Assembly: GCA_029260235.1 (NCBI GenBank)
Contig: JAJDDP010000055.1
Span: 1 to 50,974 of the forward strand
Length of the DNA: 50,974 nucleotides
Direction of reading: 5' to 3'
Source of the DNA: Phycisphaerae bacterium
Lineage (GTDB): Bacteria > Planctomycetota > Phycisphaerae > UBA1845
Below are positions 47,856-50,974 of the stretch, piece after piece. Position 1 is the first letter of the stretch. Each line of letters begins with the position of its first letter. The position numbers and the translations under genes were made by a program. Under the pieces are notes generated by a model, which was given only the letters and a program-made list of their open reading frames with translations, had not been told where the DNA came from and searched no databases.

Positions 47856-48466
47856 GCGCCGGCCTCCTGCTTGACCCGAATGGCATGGGGATAGCGAATG
47901 CAGGATCGCTCGCAGCATCCACACCCGACGCAAACTTCAGGATTAACCGTGGGTCGTTCCCACAAACCTATGGTCATCGCTTCACCCGCCAACGGGCACG
48001 CCCGGTAACAGGCTCCGCAACTCCAGTTGTTGTAAGAGTAGCAAAGATCGGTATCCAGCTCGGCTATGCCGATGTGGACCTTCTCTTGAACTTCCTCTTT
48101 GTCCTTCTTAACCAACTGCAAGGCGCCGCTGGGGCATGCCTCGGTGCATTTGAGGTAATCGCCTTCGACACTCATGCAGAGCATGCAGGCAGCCTTACGC
48201 GGTTGCATGGTGGGTGTGCCGGGCGAACCTAGCCTGGAAGCCTGCTGCAAAGGAACCAGCGCTTTATTTGGACAGGCATCGATGCAGCGCATGCAGCGAA
48301 TGCATGTTGCGGTGAAGTCATCCTCTTGCAAAGCACCGGGAGGCCTAAGCGGTTTCGAGCAAGCTGCTTCTGCCGGTTCGCCGACGCCAGACAGATACAC
48401 CGTACCCGCCACGGTCAGTCCGACGGCTGCACTTTGCTTGACAAAATCTCGTCGATTAAGAGACAT
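47852..48466 (-). CDS. NapG-like ferredoxin with Tat signal
   Basis: This 204-residue protein opens 'MSLNRRDFVKQSAAVGLTVAGTVYLSG', a clear twin-arginine signal (NRRDFVK) for export of a folded cofactor protein. The clusters are 'CIRCMRCIDACPN', 'CMLCMSVEGDYLKCTEACPSG', 'CGACYRACPLAG' and 'CVGCGCCERSCI'. GGAG lies four bases before the ATG. It follows the YciI-like gene by 21 bp and overlaps the next ferredoxin by ATGA. Having two NapG-like proteins next to each other is unusual; they may form a relay or a heterodimer at the periplasmic face. Confidence 0.85.
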   Translation of the reverse strand: MSLNRRDFVKQSAAVGLTVAGTVYLSGVGEPAEAACSKPLRPPGALQEDDFTATCIRCMRCIDACPNKALVPLQQASRLGSPGTPTMQPRKAACMLCMSVEGDYLKCTEACPSGALQLVKKDKEEVQEKVHIGIAELDTDLCYSYNNWSCGACYRACPLAGEAMTIGLWERPTVNPEVCVGCGCCERSCIRYPHAIRVKQEAGA

Positions 48467-48487
48467 CTTTCTCCAATGGAAGACAAG

Positions 48488-48781
48488 TCAACCGTCTCTA
48501 GCCAGAAGCTCAGCCCTGACTGGGGTCAACACTTCCCAACTTCTCAGGGTGTAGCGCTCGACGCCTTGGCGCACGAACGGATCTTCACGGGCGATGTTTT
48601 CAGCCGCAGCTTCATCCACGGTTTCGATGAGAATCATGCCGCCCCGTCCATCGCGGAATGGGCCAGCGGCGATCAGAACGCCCCGCTGGTGAAGATCCTC
48701 CAGGTAAGCGATGTGCTCTGGAATCACCTTTCGGAAAGCTCCCAGATCGCTGCACATCTCAAGCTGGATCACAAACTTCAT
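48488..48781 (-). CDS. YciI-like small protein
   Basis: This 97-residue protein fits the YCII/ferredoxin-like alpha-beta fold: 'MKFVIQLEMCSDLGAFRKVIPEHIAYLEDLHQRGVLIAAGPF' then 'GGMILIETVDEAAAENIAREDPFVRQGV'. The conserved His in 'PEHIAYL' and the Asp in 'REDPF', which are characteristic of the family, are present. GAGGT lies six bases before the ATG. It is placed directly between napA and the ferredoxins, 48 bp after napA's stop, so it is part of the operon. YciI proteins are thought to be small enzymes or ligand binders; no role in nitrate respiration is established. Confidence 0.85.
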   Translation of the reverse strand: MKFVIQLEMCSDLGAFRKVIPEHIAYLEDLHQRGVLIAAGPFRDGRGGMILIETVDEAAAENIAREDPFVRQGVERYTLRSWEVLTPVRAELLARDG

Positions 48782-48829
48782 GGCACGACCTCAGCCAATC
48801 TTTACTTGAGCGCTTGGGCTATGTGTTGC

Positions 48830-50974
48830 TCAGATTACCTCGATTCGCGCAGCGAGTTTCTTGTAGTCGCATTGCCCGCTAACAGGATCCCATGCCCGGT
48901 GGCTGGCCGAGTTGACCAGCCACTTGTTCTTCTTGGGATCAGCACTATCAGCTACCGAAAGATTCCACGGGCTGAACATGTAGCCCGGCGGCACCTCGGT
49001 TCTAGCGGGTCTGATCATGCTGTTTTGGCCGACCGACGCGCGGGCTTCGTAACTGCCACGACGTGTCACCAAACGAACGCGACTTCCATCCTTGATACCA
49101 TATCGGGCAGCATCCTCAGCGTTGAGTTCCACATATTGCTCGGGAACAAGCTTGAGCGTAGTGGCCCCTCGAATGGTCTTGGCTGTGTGGAAATGTTCGT
49201 AGACCACGCCAAGCCCAAGCCAGAACGGATACAGGTTCTTCTCTTGGTGATCCTCGAGCGAGATCGACTGATCGTCGTAGGCTTCGAGGTGCGGCAACTC
49301 GGGCGGCAAACCTGCGTCGCGGGCTTCGACCAGGATTTTGGGTTTGCCTTTGCTCGCGCCTTCTGTTCCCAGATCGTCGATCAGGAATGGGCCTTCGCCC
49401 GGCTTGGACTTGTCCCCATACTTCATCAACCTATTCGTAACATCGTCGAGTTTGTCGTAGTCCTGCTCGCAGAGTTTGAATTTGGCTTTGCCGTCTTTGT
49501 GCCTGAAGTCGCCGTAGGGTTGCCCAGCCCAGCCTTCTTGGCCCAGGTATCGCCGCGGGGTCCCGCCTGCCTTGGCAATATCGTAGGTAGGTGCGGGCCA
49601 CTGGATTCCGCGAAGCGATCGGAGCTGGTCGTAAGGGGAAATGCCGTCCTTCTGCTCCACATCCAGGATGCCGGTCAGGTCAGCATCGGAGTTTTTGGAA
49701 GCAGCAAGAATGTCGCGGAAGATGTCCTGTGGATCGTAGGCCATCAGCCCATTGCCCATCTTGATCGTCTTCTTGTAGGGGAAGATCTTGTCAGCATCCA
49801 GCCCCAACTTCTTGGCCAAGACCTTGCCTTTGTCGATGGCCATGTCCATGTCCGGACGGCAATTCTGCGGCGGGTTCATCGTTCCGTCGCAGATGTAAAT
49901 GCGTCGCTCCGACTGGATGTAGGTGCCGCCGGTCCACTCTCCCCAGGTTGCCGCCGGGAAGATGAAATCGGCGTACAGGTTGTTGGGGGCATGCCTGTAG
50001 ATTTCCTGAACGACGCAGAACATCTTGGTCAGCGCCGGCCTGACCAGCGTATCCAGGTCTGGCATGTGTACATGCGTGGTGTACATCCAGAACATGGCGT
50101 CAAGCCCACCTTGAAGGGCCCGTTCCATCATGCCGATCACCATGCCGGGATTTGGCAATGCCGTGGTCTGCGTGAGACGTTCGCGGGGGATACGCCAAGC
50201 GTCGGCGATGTGGTTTCGCCACGATTCGTTCTTGAGCGGTTGATTGAAGGGCAGCCGTCCCGTCAGCCCGCCCATCAGTCGTTCGCTCATGGCGTTGGGT
50301 TGACCCGTCTGGGAATGGCTTCCGCATCCTGGACGTCCAATGTTACCGGTCAGAAGGTGGAGGTTGATGATGCTGATGGTGTTGTGTTGACCATGGAGCA
50401 TTTGGTTATAGCCGATACCCCAGAAGGTGAGCACGCCACCCCGGCCTCGCTGGCGACCTTTGATCGAAGCCTCCGCCCAAGCACGCGCAACATTTTCAAT
50501 CACTTCGACAGTGACCCGTCCACGATCAAGCCGCTTCAGCCGTTCGATAACCTGTTCGGGCGCGTAGCGCTGGAGCACGCCTTCTTTGTACTCTTTCCAG
50601 CCGTTGCAATGCTTCTCAAGCCATTCTTCCGGCATGCAGGCGTCGGGGTACTTCTTCATGATGACGTGAGCGATGGCATTGAGATAGCTAATGTCCCCGT
50701 TAAGCGTGGGGATGTGGTAGCTGTTGCGGGGATTGATGTCTTCTAGCCCAATGACGGTCCCGGTCTTGCGTGGATCAGCCACACTGGTTGGGATGTCGTT
50801 CTTTTGTTTGTGGTCAGCTACCCGCCAGAAAAGAATGGGGTGGGCTTCGCGGGCATTGTGTCCCCAGAAGGTGATGAAGTCAGCCTCTTCGATATCTTCG
50901 TAGCTCGTTGGCGGGGCATCCGAACCGTATGAATGGAAATAGCCGGTAACAGCTGAGGTCATGCACATGCGGGC
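48830..50974 (-). CDS. napA: periplasmic nitrate reductase catalytic subunit, 5'-truncated by window
   Basis: This is a molybdenum bis-MGD oxidoreductase that reduces nitrate to nitrite in the periplasm. Only the C-terminal 714 residues are present; the frame runs off the window end at 50974, so the N-terminal [4Fe-4S] motif and the Mo ligand (Cys in NapA) are not seen. The visible part matches NapA: 'ARMCMTSAVTGY' and 'GSDAPPTSYEDIEEADFI' near the break, 'LTGNIGRPGCGSHSQTGQPNAMSE', 'NPGMVIGMMERALQGGLDAMFWM', 'PFWLGLGVVYEHFHTAKTIRG', and the end 'DPVSGQCDYKKLAARIEV', comparable to E. coli NapA's 'SKQTDFKKCAVKVERV'. It heads the visible operon. No NapB or NapC lies in the window. Confidence 0.9.
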   Translation of the reverse strand, partial: ARMCMTSAVTGYFHSYGSDAPPTSYEDIEEADFITFWGHNAREAHPILFWRVADHKQKNDIPTSVADPRKTGTVIGLEDINPRNSYHIPTLNGDISYLNAIAHVIMKKYPDACMPEEWLEKHCNGWKEYKEGVLQRYAPEQVIERLKRLDRGRVTVEVIENVARAWAEASIKGRQRGRGGVLTFWGIGYNQMLHGQHNTISIINLHLLTGNIGRPGCGSHSQTGQPNAMSERLMGGLTGRLPFNQPLKNESWRNHIADAWRIPRERLTQTTALPNPGMVIGMMERALQGGLDAMFWMYTTHVHMPDLDTLVRPALTKMFCVVQEIYRHAPNNLYADFIFPAATWGEWTGGTYIQSERRIYICDGTMNPPQNCRPDMDMAIDKGKVLAKKLGLDADKIFPYKKTIKMGNGLMAYDPQDIFRDILAASKNSDADLTGILDVEQKDGISPYDQLRSLRGIQWPAPTYDIAKAGGTPRRYLGQEGWAGQPYGDFRHKDGKAKFKLCEQDYDKLDDVTNRLMKYGDKSKPGEGPFLIDDLGTEGASKGKPKILVEARDAGLPPELPHLEAYDDQSISLEDHQEKNLYPFWLGLGVVYEHFHTAKTIRGATTLKLVPEQYVELNAEDAARYGIKDGSRVRLVTRRGSYEARASVGQNSMIRPARTEVPPGYMFSPWNLSVADSADPKKNKWLVNSASHRAWDPVSGQCDYKKLAARIEVI

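Noticed and set aside
48326..50746. 806-residue plus-strand open frame
   Set aside because: It lies antisense to napA, the YciI-like gene and a ferredoxin gene, all with strong family matches. Its own sequence shows no domain pattern; it is a mirror of GC-rich codon use.

Overview
The window looks like chromosomal DNA from a Planctomycetes-type bacterium, perhaps of the Phycisphaerae kind. The inference rests on several gene types found together: secreted proteins with FG-GAP/VCBS repeats and an ASPIC/UnbV domain, PEP-CTERM and IPTL-CTERM surface-sorting tails, an ECF sigma/anti-sigma pair, a formylglycine-generating-enzyme-fold protein, and a nap cluster built from many ferredoxin subunits. 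No 16S or other definitive marker is present. I saw no rRNA, tRNA, CRISPR array or intact insertion sequence.

Layout. 1-1930: the end of an ECF sigma factor, its probable anti-sigma factor, and an exported protein with repeated STN-like modules. 2180-8664: five same-strand genes encoding two long coiled-coil proteins, an FGE-sulfatase-fold protein, a zinc-ribbon GTPase with all the main G motifs, and a protein resembling GTPase-associated protein 1 (GAP1). This resembles the poorly characterised GTPase-centred conflict/signalling systems. 8898-12425: dnaE. 12528-18666: a membrane-anchored Asp-rich protein, an MscS channel, an unknown protein, a VCBS-repeat secreted protein and a trypsin-like protease. 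18731-24662: an exported protein of unknown function, then a 1330-codon FG-GAP/ASPIC/thioredoxin/TPR gene interrupted by one in-frame TGA.

The most striking observation is that TGA at 22512-22514. The reading frame continues intact on both sides. Immediately downstream is a hairpin with a perfect 6-bp upper stem and a GGUCG loop, with 17 nt between the TGA and the loop. This is close to the geometry of the E. coli fdhF SECIS element. I propose an undescribed selenoprotein with selenocysteine at about residue 615, just before the last FG-GAP unit and the ASPIC/UnbV domain. The protein also has a WCAPC thioredoxin motif.

24792-41550: PEP-CTERM and IPTL-CTERM proteins, a fused RluA-like/RlmI-like RNA-modification protein, pyruvate:ferredoxin oxidoreductase (nifJ), a three-gene RND efflux operon in the order adaptor-pump-outer membrane factor, a glycosyltransferase overlapping a small membrane protein, and an exported beta-propeller-like protein. 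42081-50974: a minus-strand periplasmic nitrate reductase cluster. It is read from napA (5' end outside the window) through a YciI-like protein, two NapG-like ferredoxins, two NapH-like membrane polyferredoxins (one carrying three YHS/TRASH-like modules), a third ferredoxin and a hemerythrin. Several of these genes overlap by ATGA. With nifJ, the cluster suggests a facultative or anaerobic lifestyle with nitrate as electron acceptor.
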